From Coffea arabica (lineage: Eukaryota > Streptophyta > Magnoliopsida > Gentianales > Rubiaceae): a stretch of 64,000 nt of DNA. The stretch lies in NCBI RefSeq assembly GCF_036785885.1, contig NC_092312.1, positions 25,500,001 to 25,564,000 on the forward strand. The letters are read 5' to 3'. Below the pieces are notes generated by a model. It had not been told where the DNA came from. It saw only the letters and a program-made list of their open reading frames with translations, and did no database searches. This document shows, in pieces, positions 45,203 to 57,214 of this stretch. The translations under genes were made by a program, and so were the position numbers. Within the stretch, counting starts at the first letter, position 1. Each line of letters begins with the position of its first letter.

Positions 45203-46411
45203 TCAAAATTTGGAAGAAAACTCATTATTCAAAAACTCTTCCCGTCTCTGTTTCTTCTTCTTTTTCTTCTTCTTTTTCTTGGACTCCATAGCTGGCCCAT
45301 CAAAGTTTTCAGCCTTCTCATCAATTTCTGGGGACAACCCATTATTCAAAATGTCATCTTGTTCAAGTTTCTTCTTCTTTTTGTTGTCTCTTTTTTTAGA
45401 AAAAAAATTCTGGTGCAATAATCACAGGCTCTGCTTATAAGTGGCAAACCAACACACTTAACTAAATTTATCCATACCCGTCCATGAATAGATGAGTACG
45501 AGGATCTTAAATTTTTGTATAGGAGTATAAATGAATTACTCAATAATACCCATTTAATAAATGAATATTATTGGGTAATCCATCAAATCCAATTAACCCA
45601 TTTAGAATTCTCTTTCCCCACCCTTTTTTTTCAAATTTTTCATTTTGTCATGATGTTAACTACTTTTGTTTCATTATTATTATTATTTGTTGGTTTTATC
45701 TTATTATTTTATTTTCTCTTAATTTGGTAACTTGCTCATTTTTCAACATTACCAATTTATGATAAGTTTTAGCCTCTTTTCTTATCTTTCTAAAATGGAA
45801 TTTTAAATTTATTTATGAAAAAAAAATGTTAGAGGTTTAAAATTTTTGGATTAAGTTTTTATATTAACTTTTATACTACGTAGTTCAAATTTGTATATTC
45901 TTATTATTCAATTATTAAATAATATGTAATTTTGTGACATAGAGTATAAATGGAAAAAAATTGGTAATTAGGCTTATTGAGCATTATAAGTAAATATTTA
46001 AAACTAATGATGGGTACAAAGAGCGATATAAATTGATAACTTAATTTGCAAAAATGAATTTAAATGAGTTTATAAAAAGTTAAAATAAATGGGTTATAAA
46101 TGGGTAATTGGCTTACCCAATTTATTTTTTGACTTACCCATTTAATTAAATGAATATAAATGGGTTGACTCACTTATACCCATTACCCATTTTACCCAAC
46201 ACAAACCCGTCCAAGTCACCCATTTTGACACCCCACCCCAGTTAGCTCCATCTTGAGTTTGTTCATGCTTTCCCATGTACTTATTCTTTTGCTTCTTATG
46301 GGCTACTTTTTTTTTGGGTTTTCCGTGGTTTTTGTGAGCTGGGGTTTTACTAATGGCAGCAATTTCTTGGCGATTTTGATTTTTGACCCAAAATTGCTGA
46401 AGCAGAAGCAA
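45203..46411 (-). pseudogene. Possible lysine-rich gene fragment interrupted by an insertion
   Basis: On the minus strand 46237-46411 reads KTPAHKNHGKPKKKVAHKKQ, then KNKYMGKHEQTQDGANWGG, a Lys-rich, nucleolar-like composition. After about 0.8 kb of repetitive DNA, 45203-45418 reads KKRDNKKKKKLEQDDILNNG, then LSPEIDEKAENFDG and a long Lys run. Protein-like character stops exactly where the repetitive block begins, so one gene fragment may have been split. I do not recognise the protein, and Lys-rich frames can arise from A-rich DNA. Confidence 0.3.
45441..46236. mobile_element. Putative hAT-like element rich in AATGGGT motifs
   Basis: The right part repeats AAATGGGT and its variants many times and ends CACCCATTTTGACACC, whose complement GGTGTCAAAATGGGTG is typical of one class of plant hAT-like elements. 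The left end near GTGGCAAACCAACAC is a weak inverted match. No target duplication or transposase was found. Confidence 0.35.
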
Positions 46412-46519
46412 AACCCCTCTGTGCGTTTTTTCTTTAATCCAATATTTGTTCTCCTGATTCCCTTCTTAGACCTGCAGGCCCTATTTCTTCTTCATTTTTC
46501 CTCTGTTTTTAATGATTAA

Positions 46520-47189
46520 AGGTGGTAATCCTTCATTATATGCAATTAAAGACTAATTTAAATTGGCTGACGGCAGACCAATGTCAAACTAAAATGAATT
46601 TGGTTGAAAAAACACTAAATAGCAAGCACCAAACTTTTATTCAATGAAAAAACACAAAAAAAAAAATCATTTACCCAAAAAAGAAAACCATGAACAAATC
46701 AAACTAGATGCATATCATGAATCAAACCAAAATTAAATCCGTAAATACCAACAATACCTCGATCTTGTGGGTCTTAATCCCGAACATAATTTTTTAAAAA
46801 CCTGTCAATACTTCTATTTCATTCGTGTGCTTGATAGGAAAAAAAAATTGATGGCAGCTAAAGGAACATGGTGGAGGCATTGAAGGAATTACTAAGAATA
46901 TATTTTTTGTGTTTGGGATTTAGGGGAGGCAATAACTGAGGGGTTGTGGTGACTGGGAATGATCCGAGAAGCCAAAATCAAGTTGGAAAGCCGGATGTTA
47001 CTATCAATCTAATGACGGGACCAGCAACAAAAACGTTGTTCCGTCTTTTTCTTCGTGTCCTTTTGCAATTGACGGGACTGGCACCAACTTTCTTCGTCTT
47101 TTTCTTCGTTTCCTCTTTCAATCGCTCCAGTAGGATTAACCTTTTTTTTTGGTTAATAGTATTTTTAAAATATTTTACTGTAACAATGA
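46520..47189. other. Intergenic with a short tandem duplication
   Basis: GACGGGAC(C/T)(A/G)GCA...CTTCGTCTTTTTCTTCGT-like blocks are duplicated at about 47015-47065 and 47072-47125. No gene is visible. Confidence 0.35.
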
Positions 47190-47408
47190 ACTTATTTGGC
47201 AAGTACTTTTTGGATAAATCTATCTGTTATAAATTTTTTAACAACTTTAACTGCAGTAATTTCAAAAGATTTTTCAAAATTTTTAAACTATACACTTCAA
47301 AATATTCAAAAATTTTCACACTTTAAAAATTTTTTTCTACAACTTGTACAATAAGTTACAGTAAAATTTTAGACAAATATACAAAAAAAAATCATTTGCC
47401 AAACAGAG
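47190..47408. mobile_element. MITE related to 20134-20344
   Basis: It begins CTTATTTGGCAAGTAC and ends TCATTTGCCAAACAGAG. Internal blocks AACTTTAACTGCAGTAA, TACACTTCAAAATAT and GTTACAGTAAAATTTTAGAC match the 20134-20344 element. No open frame. Confidence 0.55.
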
Positions 47409-50314
47409 CTAATGTATATAAAAAACTTTTATTATAAATATTTTTTGTGATGTTTTTGGAGAAGGAAAAGGGGAAGGAGAAAGAAGGACGGGAGGAGGAA
47501 GAGGAGAGGAGGAACGGGGAGGAAACGAAATGGAGGGAGGGAGAAGAAAGAAGCGGAAGGAGGGGATAGTGGTGATAGATGAAAGAAGAAGATGGTGTAA
47601 ATTTTTTGTATACTTTCTAATTTTTTTTTGTATGTTTAGAGTTCTTTTTGATATATTATATTAATGTGATGTTTTTGGAGTTGTTTTTGTTTATATATTA
47701 CCGTAGTATTGTATATAAAAAACTTTTTTGAAAAAAATGGGGAATCCAAATAGAGCCTCCGTACAACAATTTATTATAGTTAATCATTTTTAGTCCTTCT
47801 TTATCATTATTATTTATCGTTATTAGCATTATTTTCTACTTTTTCTCTCATAATTTTTTCTGGCTATTCATCTTTTTGACAAAAACTTTTTGGCAAAGCA
47901 TAATTTCATATATGCCATTTTTTCCTGTTAAATTATTACATTTTCCTTCAAATCTTAATACCTTGTCACACATATGTGTCAAGGGTATTTCTATCATTAT
48001 GCCATCTCGGTCAGTTAGGTTTGGCTGCTATTATTCATAAACGAGGTAGATGCAGCCAAACCTCAAAGTTTAACTCATAATGTGGTCAAATCTTAAGAGA
48101 GGTAAATCTTGAACCAAACAAATGTATTGGAATGAATGATCTCATTTCAAAGTCAAAATATCCGATTTCGAATCCGAATTTAATTCCAATGTGCGAAACA
48201 GACGATACCTTACAACTAATATGTAATGACTCCTGTAAGCATACATATTTTTATTAAAAATGGTGCTTCTAAATTTGACTCATTGTGCTACTATGATGAA
48301 GACGTTTACGATGCCGTACAGTAGTGTATCTAAGTCAAGCAAAACTTTACTCTTCAGTATTGCGAATATATTTTTGTATATATTATTTTTATATTAATAT
48401 TTTATTTCACAAAAATCATAGCTCAAAATTTCTAACTACTACTAGTTGTCATGTGCAAAAGGCTTCTTTTTCTTTTGTAGATCTGATTTCACAAATCATA
48501 GCTCAAAGTTTAAAATTTTGTTGGCATCAAACGTGCATTTTTCCTTTAAGTTCTGCTTGTTCGTTATGCCTTTGAGCATCCAATACTATTCAAAGTTTTT
48601 ACTATCTTTTCCCTTTTATATTCGTTATGTAAATCTTGGATTCTATCAAGCATTCATATTTATCATGTAATTCTTCATTTCTATCAAGTACTCATATTCT
48701 CTAATAATTGGATGAAAGTAAGTTTACATTACATTACATTGTATATTCCATGAAATTGAAGGAAAAGTAAGGCTATTATAATCCATTATTTTCATTTCTA
48801 GACTATTGTTTGTTTGACTTAAATTACTTTGTATTTGAAAATAAAAACCTTTTGAGTTAAATTACTTTGATTTTAAATATCTCAATTACATATCTTATTC
48901 CAATCATTATTATTTGAATCAAGACCTTTGTGTCGATTTTCTCACATGCAAAGTTTACTTAACTCTCAACTGTTTGTTTTCAATTGAAACATATCACATA
49001 CTAACTAATATTTTATGCTTTCAATTAAACATATCACCTACTTTTGCATCCCCATTTTTTCCTTAATAAAAAGGGAAGATTATAAAGTTTCATGATAAAC
49101 AATTTGGCAAGTTTTCAAGGCTTTTCTTAATTATTAGGGTTATTATCACTTTATCTCTTTAAACTATATTGCTATTATTAATTTACCTTCCAATATTATT
49201 TTTCAGTCATTTTACCTTTATAAATAATTCAATTACAACACGGCGAAGGAAATGAGACACAATTACGGCGAGAAAAGGGACAAACACTTGAGACTTTGTG
49301 GTCGTGGGAACCTCTGGGCTTTCAAGAATGATAGCACTCTTCCCTTTCCTGGGTTTTGGTCTTTTGCCTTTCTTGGGCCGGTCGGTGATGGCCTTTCAAT
49401 GTTCTTTTGCCTTCCAGTCAGAAACTCCAAAAGTTGTACAGAACTTTCAAGTTGTTTCCGAAGTAGATATTTGGCAAGAGATGGCAATTCTAAGTACGAG
49501 GTTTTCTATCCAAATCTCTTGTTTACACTTCCTTCTCCATATTATTTAACTTATTCCTATCCTCACAATTCCAATGTTATTATTCATAAAGTCATTGTAT
49601 GAAATGGAGACTTCGAAATCATTCACAAATGACAAAATCTTTATTTTGAGAAGAACTCAAAATTTTTAATATCAACTTAAACCTTGCTATTTTTCTTCTC
49701 CTTTGAAAATTTTGATATCTCTTTTAGAACCCAAAAAAAAAAAAAAAAAAAACAAGTGTTGCCCTTTTGTCCCCGAAAGATTTCCCTCTAAACAATCGGC
49801 TTTGTTTTCCTTTTATTTATTCATTTGTATACTTTTTTTTTCTTTGATAAAAAAAATAGGAGTGGACAGTCAAAGGATTGTAACGGTAGAACTTCTAATG
49901 TGCAAGTTAATGTCCTCAATTGTTTTCGTTTTATTTAAGCTTCCCATTGAACGGTACTCATGTTTTTTCCAACTGAAAGTACGCTGCAAATGAAATACCA
50001 CACTTAACAGCATGGAGCATTTCTTAAAGCTTAAAATAACGTGGTCGATTACAACACCTCAGCTTGATATCTCTTTTGAACAATAACTCTATTTGTCTCT
50101 CAATAATGACATCTAAAAAAGTGTCTAAAATTTTCTTCATCAACACTTGTATACATTTATGTGAGTTTTGGAGGTAGCCTTTTGTCCAATGGTTGACTAA
50201 CACCGTAAGGGTTTCATTTTTAACACACATGCACTTACATTGAAAACAAACTTCTAGTTTTATTTACTAAAAAGGTAAATAGACATCCATTAGTACTTAA
50301 TACAAGAAGATCTC
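47409..50314. other. AT-rich intergenic DNA
   Basis: No gene is supported. A purine-rich GGAGGAAGAGGAG-like tract is at 47460-47570. Near 49240-49500 an overlapping set of frames (minus strand KAKDQNPGKGRVLSFLKAQ) looks slightly protein-like but unassigned. GGGTTATTATCACTTTA at 49136 repeats the block at 42276. Confidence 0.35.
50310..50314. repeat. Target-site duplication ATCTC (left)
   Basis: ATCTC immediately precedes the solo LTR and is repeated exactly at 54356-54360 after it. Confidence 0.85.
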
Positions 50315-50865
50315 TGTAGACACCAAATTGTTAAATAATTTGTATGCTTCGTTCTTATCTATTGATTTTTGTTAATTTCATGATTTTTGTTTTAGACTGT
50401 TTGCATTTGTATAGCATTTTAGATCATTATTGTTTGTTTTAGTATTCGTTTTGCTTTTTTAGCTGTTATTTTATTTTATTTTAGGTTTTATTCGTTTTTG
50501 CCCTTTTAGTTGTCTATTTCATTTACTATTTATTTTAGTTTTTATTTGTCGTGTTAGTTTATTCACTTTTTAGTTTTTAGTTTTTTATTTTATTATTTTT
50601 ATTTTTAAGTTTTAACATAGAATTTCTTGAAAAGAAAAGAAAAGCATTCAAAAAATATACTTTAGTTGTTTTTTTATTTAAATTCAATGTTTTCTTGAAA
50701 AAAAAAAAGGGACAATGTGCCGTGTATGCAGCAGCGGCAAAAGAGGATGTCATTTTTACGGGGAGATTGCTGGAAGATCGGAGGGCTGGAAATCTGGGTA
50801 GAAACCAATCCCTTATCCTCACCTTTGAGGTGAGGGTTTAGGGATTGGGGGTTCCTATAAAAAGG

Positions 50866-50873
50866 ATGGCCGC
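50866..50873 (+). promoter_or_regulatory. TATA box of the solo LTR
   Basis: TATAAAAA lies about 550 bases into the LTR, followed within 30 bases by GAGAGAGAGGA. This is the expected U3/R arrangement, so this LTR could still start transcription rightwards. Confidence 0.5.
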
Positions 50874-53098
50874 AGCCAGGAGAGAGAGGACAGAGGGGAC
50901 TTGACGGCTGAGAGGAAAAACAGGGGGAGAAAACCTAGAAACCAGGGTGAGGGAGAAGATAGAGGAGGAACGAGAGAGGGTTTAGAGAGAGTTCGACGGC
51001 TGAGGGAGATTAGAGAGAGAAGGAGGACGGCTGGGCTGAAAGGAAAAGCTGAGGGCAGCTGGGGTTCTGGGCAAGAAAGCTACGGGCCAGATTAGAGGAA
51101 GAAGGAAGGAAAACGATGAAGGAAAAGAGAGAACTTTGAGAGGGTTTTGACGGCGGAAGAAAGAAACCAGAGGGAGGTGACGGCGAAAAGAAAAGTAGAG
51201 GGAGAACAAGGTAACGACGGAGAGAGAGCTGGGGTTGCGGGGAAGAGCAAAAGAAGCTACGGGCAAGGTGGAAAAATCTGGAAGACGCGAGAAGAACTTC
51301 AGTCCGAGCGGAGGATCCTTTCTCGTTGATTCGCCAGGATAAAGGTGATATCTTTTGTTTGGTCTGTTTATACTCCGTTCGATTCGTGTCTTTGAAGCTT
51401 TTTCTTTATTTCTGTTTTCCTCCATGTGCGTCAGCTATATGAATCTGATCAGGGGTAGAAGATTTAGGTAAGTTTAGGCTGGGGTTTTGGGATTCAAGAT
51501 CTAGATCTTCTATAAGGTTGTGTCATGGTTTCTTGCTTGAGTTCCCAGCTGTATGTATGATAAATGAAACCCCAGGGAAATAGCGACAGTTTCAGCAAGT
51601 GGAGTCTCGGTTGTTTCCTTCGTTGATGCCCATTCCCCTCTGTTTGTTTGTGTATTTTCTTTCATGTTTGGTTGGCATTGGCATGCTGTGTGCATGATCA
51701 CCATAAGTTATCTCCTCGTACCTCTGCTGTATTTTTTTGCATTTGGTTGCATCATAAAGCTGCTGATGCTTGCAGTGCCTTCTCGATACATGTAGTTTTT
51801 TGCATTTCTTGCTATGATTCCTCCCTTTTCCCTTGCTGTTGGACAACTTGAATGTTTTGCTTCAGTTCTGCAACAAGAGTCTGTGTTTCGTTTAGTCGAT
51901 AGTTGAAACTTTGGTATTTGCTGAACTCGCTTGTATGATGAAATGGAAAGAAGATGCGACGATAGAAAGTTGCAGAAGGAAAAAAACAGCATTGAAGAAA
52001 TAAGCCTTGTTTCGTGGTTTTGCATGATAACTTCGCATGAATTTCTTCCAACTATTGGCATTGTTAAAGGATGTTTAGTTGTGTTTAATTTGGAGTAATT
52101 TCGAAGTTGTTATATCCATCTGGTTTGCTGAGATTGTGGAGGTTGCGTATGAAAATTCTAGTAGAAACAGTAGAAGCAAAAGAAGGAAAGTAGCTTCAGT
52201 TTTTTGCCGAGAGCTGTGTTTTGCATGCATGAAAAATCTTCTAAGATTTGTAATTCAGCCCTTTAACTTCTGCCCAATTCCGTTTTGGTCCATAAATTTG
52301 GAAAAGTTGATCAATTTTGTCCTTTAAAATGTTTTTTTTTTTGCTTTGATGTGTCTTCATTGTGATTATGGACAGATTTTAGTGAATTTAGAATGAATTA
52401 AGAAAAGTTTAGTCCTTTCTTTTTTTAGGAACTTATAGCTTTGATTCCTCAAGTTTTCTTTAATTCTTTCAATTGGGTCTTTGTTTGTTTCAATTTGATG
52501 AATATGGGTTATTTGGTTTATTTAAATGCTTTTAATGGTTCAATTTCATAGTTATGTGATTATTTGTTAGTTAAAGTGATGCCTTGACCCTTTTTCTTTT
52601 ATTTTGGAGGGCAAATAAGTCATTTTACTTTGTTAGGGGCCCCAACTTCAAGGGAGGTACACTCTACCCCTTTATTTTGATCTTATTTGACTCTACGTGC
52701 CCTATGTGATGTTACGTGCTTAATTGCATGCCTCTTAAATGTTTTATTTATTGCTTTATTTATTCGCTTTATTGGCTTTAGTTTGTATATTTATTTTTAG
52801 TTCGATTTTGATCATTTAAAAGGCACTTGAATGCCAAATTTGTAATAGTTAGGTATTTATTTTAATTATTTATTTCCCCTTTTAAATTGTATTAGGGCCT
52901 CCCCAAGTGTAATAGTTAGGGGTTTCTTTACTTTATTTGCCTTGAGTGTTTTTGCATGCCTATGTGTTATGTGTTAATCGCTTTCCTAGGGTCTTACATC
53001 TAGATATCATGCTTATGTGTTATATGATTTATGTGTTTAGTTGCTTTATTACACTTTACATGATTTATTTGATTTGCAATGAATGTGTGACGTCACCA

Positions 53099-53235
53099 TA
53101 CTAGTCCAATGCTAGTTGTGGCCCTCTTTCCCGAGTCCACACTAGTCCAACGCTAGTTGTGGTTCATTGTTTCGATTTTCCACTAGTCCAACGCTAGTAT
53201 GAATTCATAAATATGGGCTAGTCCAACGCTAGACC
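53099..53235. repeat. Short tandem repeat ACTAGTCCAACGCTAG inside the solo LTR
   Basis: (A/G)CTAGTCCAA(C/T)GCTAG occurs at about 53099, 53141, 53182 and 53217, with intervening TTGTGG(C/T). The near-palindromic unit (CTAG at both ends) could form small hairpins. Confidence 0.75.
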
Positions 53236-54360
53236 CTTAGGGATCTCCCTCGCTAGTTCATAATCGCATGTCTCACTACATTTCATGCATTTTTCTTAGT
53301 TTTTTTAGCATTTAGCATGCCCCTCCAACCCTTTCCCTTTCATTTTAGGTTTTTGCATCCTTATGCTAGTTATAGGGTACATTTGCTTGAGAGTCCCCTT
53401 TCGGTAAGGGAAACGAGCGAGTGTGGCTACAAAATAGCCTTAGCACGCTAGTTCTTCCTTCTAATCAAAGGGAAAATTAAAATCATGAAGTTATGAGTCA
53501 TTCTCGTACCCGACTTGATGCATTCCTCTAGGTTCATACACTTTCATTTCCATCATATCACCTCTTCACTTTTTTATCCACATTTTCTCACTACTTATAT
53601 TTTTCGCAATTCACATGCCATGTTTGCACATTCTTTTTCTTTTATTTATTTTCTACCTCACAAATTGTACTCAAATTGCATTTATATGCACTTATTACCA
53701 TTATACCATATTTTCATCCACTTGCACGCAAACACCTTTATTTTCTCAATGGGCACACATGCACTTTTCTTACATTGGTACACATGCATTCTTCTTACAT
53801 TTTCACACTTGCACACATCTTTGGGTCTTCATTTGCATTACCTGTGACCTCTATGAGAGTTTTCCTTACTAGCCGTCACAACTCATGTGATTGGGACCAA
53901 AAAGTCTCATAAGAGACATTTTAGATTTAGGATTGCATTTTTCTTTTCGCATTCATTAGTCATATCCAACATGCAACACATACTTTGGGTAGAAGAACTA
54001 GGAAAAGAAGGGTTAAGTCACGTAATTAGCTTTGGTTAGGGTAAGGGAGTGCTTTAAACTTTACCTTTGCCTTCTCCCTTATCAAATGTGACCTCCGATC
54101 CCTTTCTTTGGTTACGTAGACCTAAAAATTTTTTAAAAAGGGTTTGTTTACTTTTCTTTTCCGAAAAATCACTTTTTGGGTGATTTGGTACACCCTAACT
54201 CTATACCAAGTGGCGACTCCTTTTCTACCTAAAACCCTTTGTTTGGCCAAACCGTCGCATTTCACAATCCCACGGCCTTTTATTTTCACTTTCACACACG
54301 TTCACATACATCTCCTACGCACTACTCTCACACCTTCAAAAAGTGGGGCGCGACAATCTC

Positions 54361-54989
54361 ATTAGTGTATGGATTGTAGTTTTCTAAGAAAAATTTTTAT
54401 GTTTTCTTTGAATATATTTTCTAATCATTTTTCATCTTACATACATCAAATCGTTATAATATACTTTTCTATAAAAATTCCAAAAAATAATAATCCCAAT
54501 GGGACTATTTTATAACAATCAATAATAAGCTTTTTTAAACTTGTAGTTAGCATGAAATAAGTCATATTAATTTGATTAAGGATTATGTTTAGACTTGTTG
54601 ATAGTGACTTATGCCATGACGCATCTACGTCTCTATGTTGGATATTGCTTTTTATGTTTCCCTTTTTTTTTCCTCTATATTTATTCCCTCTTCCCCCTCC
54701 TTAGAAAATGGAAAAAAAGGAAGGGTTACATCTAGATTAAAGGTTTTTTGAAATTTTTTTGTTCATTTATTGAAATAATTTTTGTGACATAATGTATGTA
54801 ACATAAAAAAAATATCTAGAGACGTGCTCAAGTAATAATTGAAACAATTTTCTAAATAATTACTAAACCTATTTTTTTATTTTTTTAAACATCCCTATTC
54901 GAACAAAAAAAAAAGCTTTTATATTTCATTCTTCAAGAAAAAAAGGAAAGAAAATTACTGTTAGAGGGTCTAGACTCTAATTTAGGAAA
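54361..54989. other. Intergenic with MITE fragments
   Basis: Two MITE-family cores lie at about 54370-54510 (TTACATACATCAAATCGTTA) and 54735-54850 (GACATAATGTATGTAACATA). No gene. Confidence 0.35.
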
Positions 54990-55267
54990 GGGATAATTTC
55001 ATAAACCTCCCTTGAGGTTTTCGACAATTTCATATAAATACCCTCAAATATTAGAAATTACACTGACCTCCTCTATTCATGTAGACATGACCAAATGTCA
55101 TCATTAAGAGCCTTCAAATGACCAAATTGCCCTAAAAAACTTGTGCCAACAAATATAAAAAATATGAGAAAAAGAAATTGCTTTAAAATATAATTTTTTC
55201 AGCTACTTGGCACCAAATAATTGGAGGTATATATATGCCTAAAGTGCCACGTAGCACTTGTAATAGA

Positions 55268-56595
55268 GGGCCTGTTTGGAAGTGAGTTTTTTGATCAAGT
55301 TTTTTACCTACTAGTTTCTTTAACAACTTTTGCTACAGGAACCCTAAAAAACTTCTCAAAACTTTTTACCTACACACTTCAAAAATACACAAAAAAACTT
55401 TCCCTTCAAACTTTTTTTCTTTTTCCTCCCCCACCCAACCTACCACATCCTCCGCCGCTGGCCACCACCTCCACCACCACTTCCGACGCCGGTTACTATT
55501 CCGGCCATACACAAAGTTTTTTTTTTCTTTCCCTCCCCCTTCCCTCTTCCCCTCTGCCTCCCTTGCCCCCTTCCCTCTCCCCCTTTTAGGCGGTTTTTAA
55601 ATCCTTCATTTTAAAACACAAAAAATGAACATGGAATCCCAAGAATCGAACAAGCAAAATCATAGCCCAGAAAAAGCAAAAAAAGTCCAGAATGGAGGAA
55701 TTTGACATCAAATTCAAAGTGATGGTTTCCTTATTCAACTGGATGCAGAAGAGCAAATCCTTCGTGACGAAGCGTTCCAAGTTCCGTAAATTCCTCGATG
55801 CTTTTTGCCGGAAACTAGGGGACTATTTCAGCACCGTCCGCGGGGTGGTGGGAGGAGGGTGTCGCGTTGGGGAAAGGCCAGGGGGTGGCAGGGAAGGGGG
55901 TCGCGTAGGGGAGGTGGCGGGAGAAGCTGGGGAAAAGGCAGGGAAGTGGCGGGGGAAGGTGGTCGCACTGGCAAAGGAAAGGGCAGGGGGGTGGCGGGGG
56001 GAGGGGGTTGCTGTGGCAGAGGGGGAAGGAGCACAGGGGGTGGCGGGGGGGAGGGGGTCACGGTGGCAGAGGGGGAAGGGGCACAAGGGGTGGTGGGGGG
56101 AAAGGGGTTATGGTGGCAGAGGGGGAAGGGGCACAGGGGGTGGCGGGGGGAAGGGGGTTACGGAGGCAGAGGGGGAAGGGGCACAGGGGGTGGCAGAGGG
56201 GAAAGGGGCACAGGGGGTGGCGGGGGGGAGGGGTCATGGTGGTAGAGGGGAGGTGGCGGGAGGAGAAGGGGAAAGGGAGGAGAGGGGTGGCGGGTGTGAG
56301 TGCTGTTGGGAGGTAACGGGGAGGAAAGAAAGAAGAAGAAGAAGAAAAAGGAAGAAGAAGAAGAAGAGAGGAAAGAAAAGAAAAAGGAAAGAAAGAAAAG
56401 AAAAAGAAAGAGAAAGAGAAAAAGAAAGAAAAAAAAAAGTTTTTCACTCTACAAAAACTTCTACAAAATTTTGCATCTTACAAAAAAAATTTTCACCTTA
56501 TAAAAACTTCTACAAAATTTTTTCAAAAACTTCTACAGTGTACTACAGTAAAGTTTTAGACAAACTCCCAAAAAACTCAGGTTCCAAACAGGCCC
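55268..56595. mobile_element. TIR element GGGCCTGTTTGGAA...TTCCAAACAGGCCC with G-rich minisatellite
   Basis: The 14-bp ends GGGCCTGTTTGGAA are perfect inverted repeats and continue imperfectly (GTTTTAGACA and ACTTCTACAGT blocks near the right end). The possible target duplication AGA on both sides is too short to be firm. The interior has about 220 bp of ordinary sequence (55620-55850, perhaps a captured fragment, containing an FDIKFKVMVSLFNW-like frame), then the G-rich minisatellite, then a GAA/AAG-rich tract (56320-56440). The long plus-strand frame 55692-56630 is mostly a product of the G-rich repeat and is not called as a gene. Confidence 0.65.
56015..56214. repeat. 50-bp G-rich minisatellite
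   Basis: Units start GGCAGAGGGGGAAGG at 56015, 56065, 56115 and 56165, a period of exactly 50 or nearly so. Related GGTGGCGGGG sequence extends on both sides (about 55840-56320). Many G-runs of four or more on the plus strand give strong G-quadruplex potential. Confidence 0.85.
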
Positions 56596-56990
56596 AGAAT
56601 TATTTGAAAAAAAAAAACAAAATAACTTAAAAAAAAAATCAGGGGACTAGAGCCTTAGTGGTTTGTGATACTTCATTTATTGAAAGATTTTGTGCAAAAA
56701 AATGACTAATATACCACAATTTAGGTTCTATCAAAATCACTAGAGGTAAAGAGATCACAATTTTTTTGGTTTATTAAACCTACTTACAGGTTTTTTAAGT
56801 ATTGATTGTTATTTATCATGTTAATGTCGCCTAATACTTATCATGGATATAATTTAAACATTTTAGAAGATTATATGCTGGACTTGCATATGTACCTCTA
56901 TGCTATTTGATAATGGTCACAGATAACTTTTTTATAGAATATCTTCAATTAAAGTTGGTATGAATTTTTTTGGCATTTTTGCCAGCCTTA

Positions 56991-56991
<1 letters not shown>

Positions 56992-57023
<32 letters not shown>
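56992..57023. repeat. (AT)n microsatellite
   Basis: A TATATA run within the MULE-like element copy C. Confidence 0.9.
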
Positions 57024-57214
57024 TGCTATCTTGAGAGGATCACACTGATGGCAATCTTTTTCTTTTATTTTATTGGCACTTTCCTCATCAAAAGTGTTAA
57101 TTGTTTTCTTCCAGAGAAAAGGAGGATAAATTTGAAAGAATATTGTGTGTCCGTAGTTTTGTTTCACTTTTGAGGCTATTTTTTATGACAGGGATTGACT
57201 TTTATTGTTAAATA

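Larger units (their letters stand above)
50315..54355 (+). mobile_element. 4.04-kb solo LTR, Ogre/Tat-type Gypsy
   Basis: The sequence starts TGTAGACACCAAATTG and ends AGTGGGGCGCGACA, the typical start and finish of very long LTRs of the Ogre/Tat lineage. A perfect 5-bp target duplication (ATCTC) flanks it. No gag-pol interior or second LTR is present, so recombination between two LTRs must have removed the interior. It keeps a TATA box (TATAAAAA at 50866-50873) followed by a purine-rich transcribed leader with GAGAGAGG and GACGGC repeats. Four copies of an ACTAGTCCAACGCTAG repeat (53099-53235) and the conserved stretch CTATACCAAGTGGCGACTCC near the end also lie inside. Open frames inside (50901-51425, 53515-53912) are by-products of LTR sequence. 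Confidence 0.85.

Noticed and set aside
42276..49240. GGGTTATTATCACTTTA blocks as LTRs of one 7-kb element
   Set aside because: The repeats are only about 100 bp, differ at their right ends, and lack TG...CA termini, primer-binding site and target duplication.
50901..51425. Overlapping frames of 60-147 codons on both strands
   Set aside because: They fall in the purine-rich leader region of the solo LTR and are low-complexity.
55692..56630. A 312-codon plus-strand frame rich in Gly, Arg, Glu and Lys
   Set aside because: Most of it is the 50-bp G-rich minisatellite and a GAA/AAG tract inside a TIR element; all three frames are open there, as expected of a repeat.
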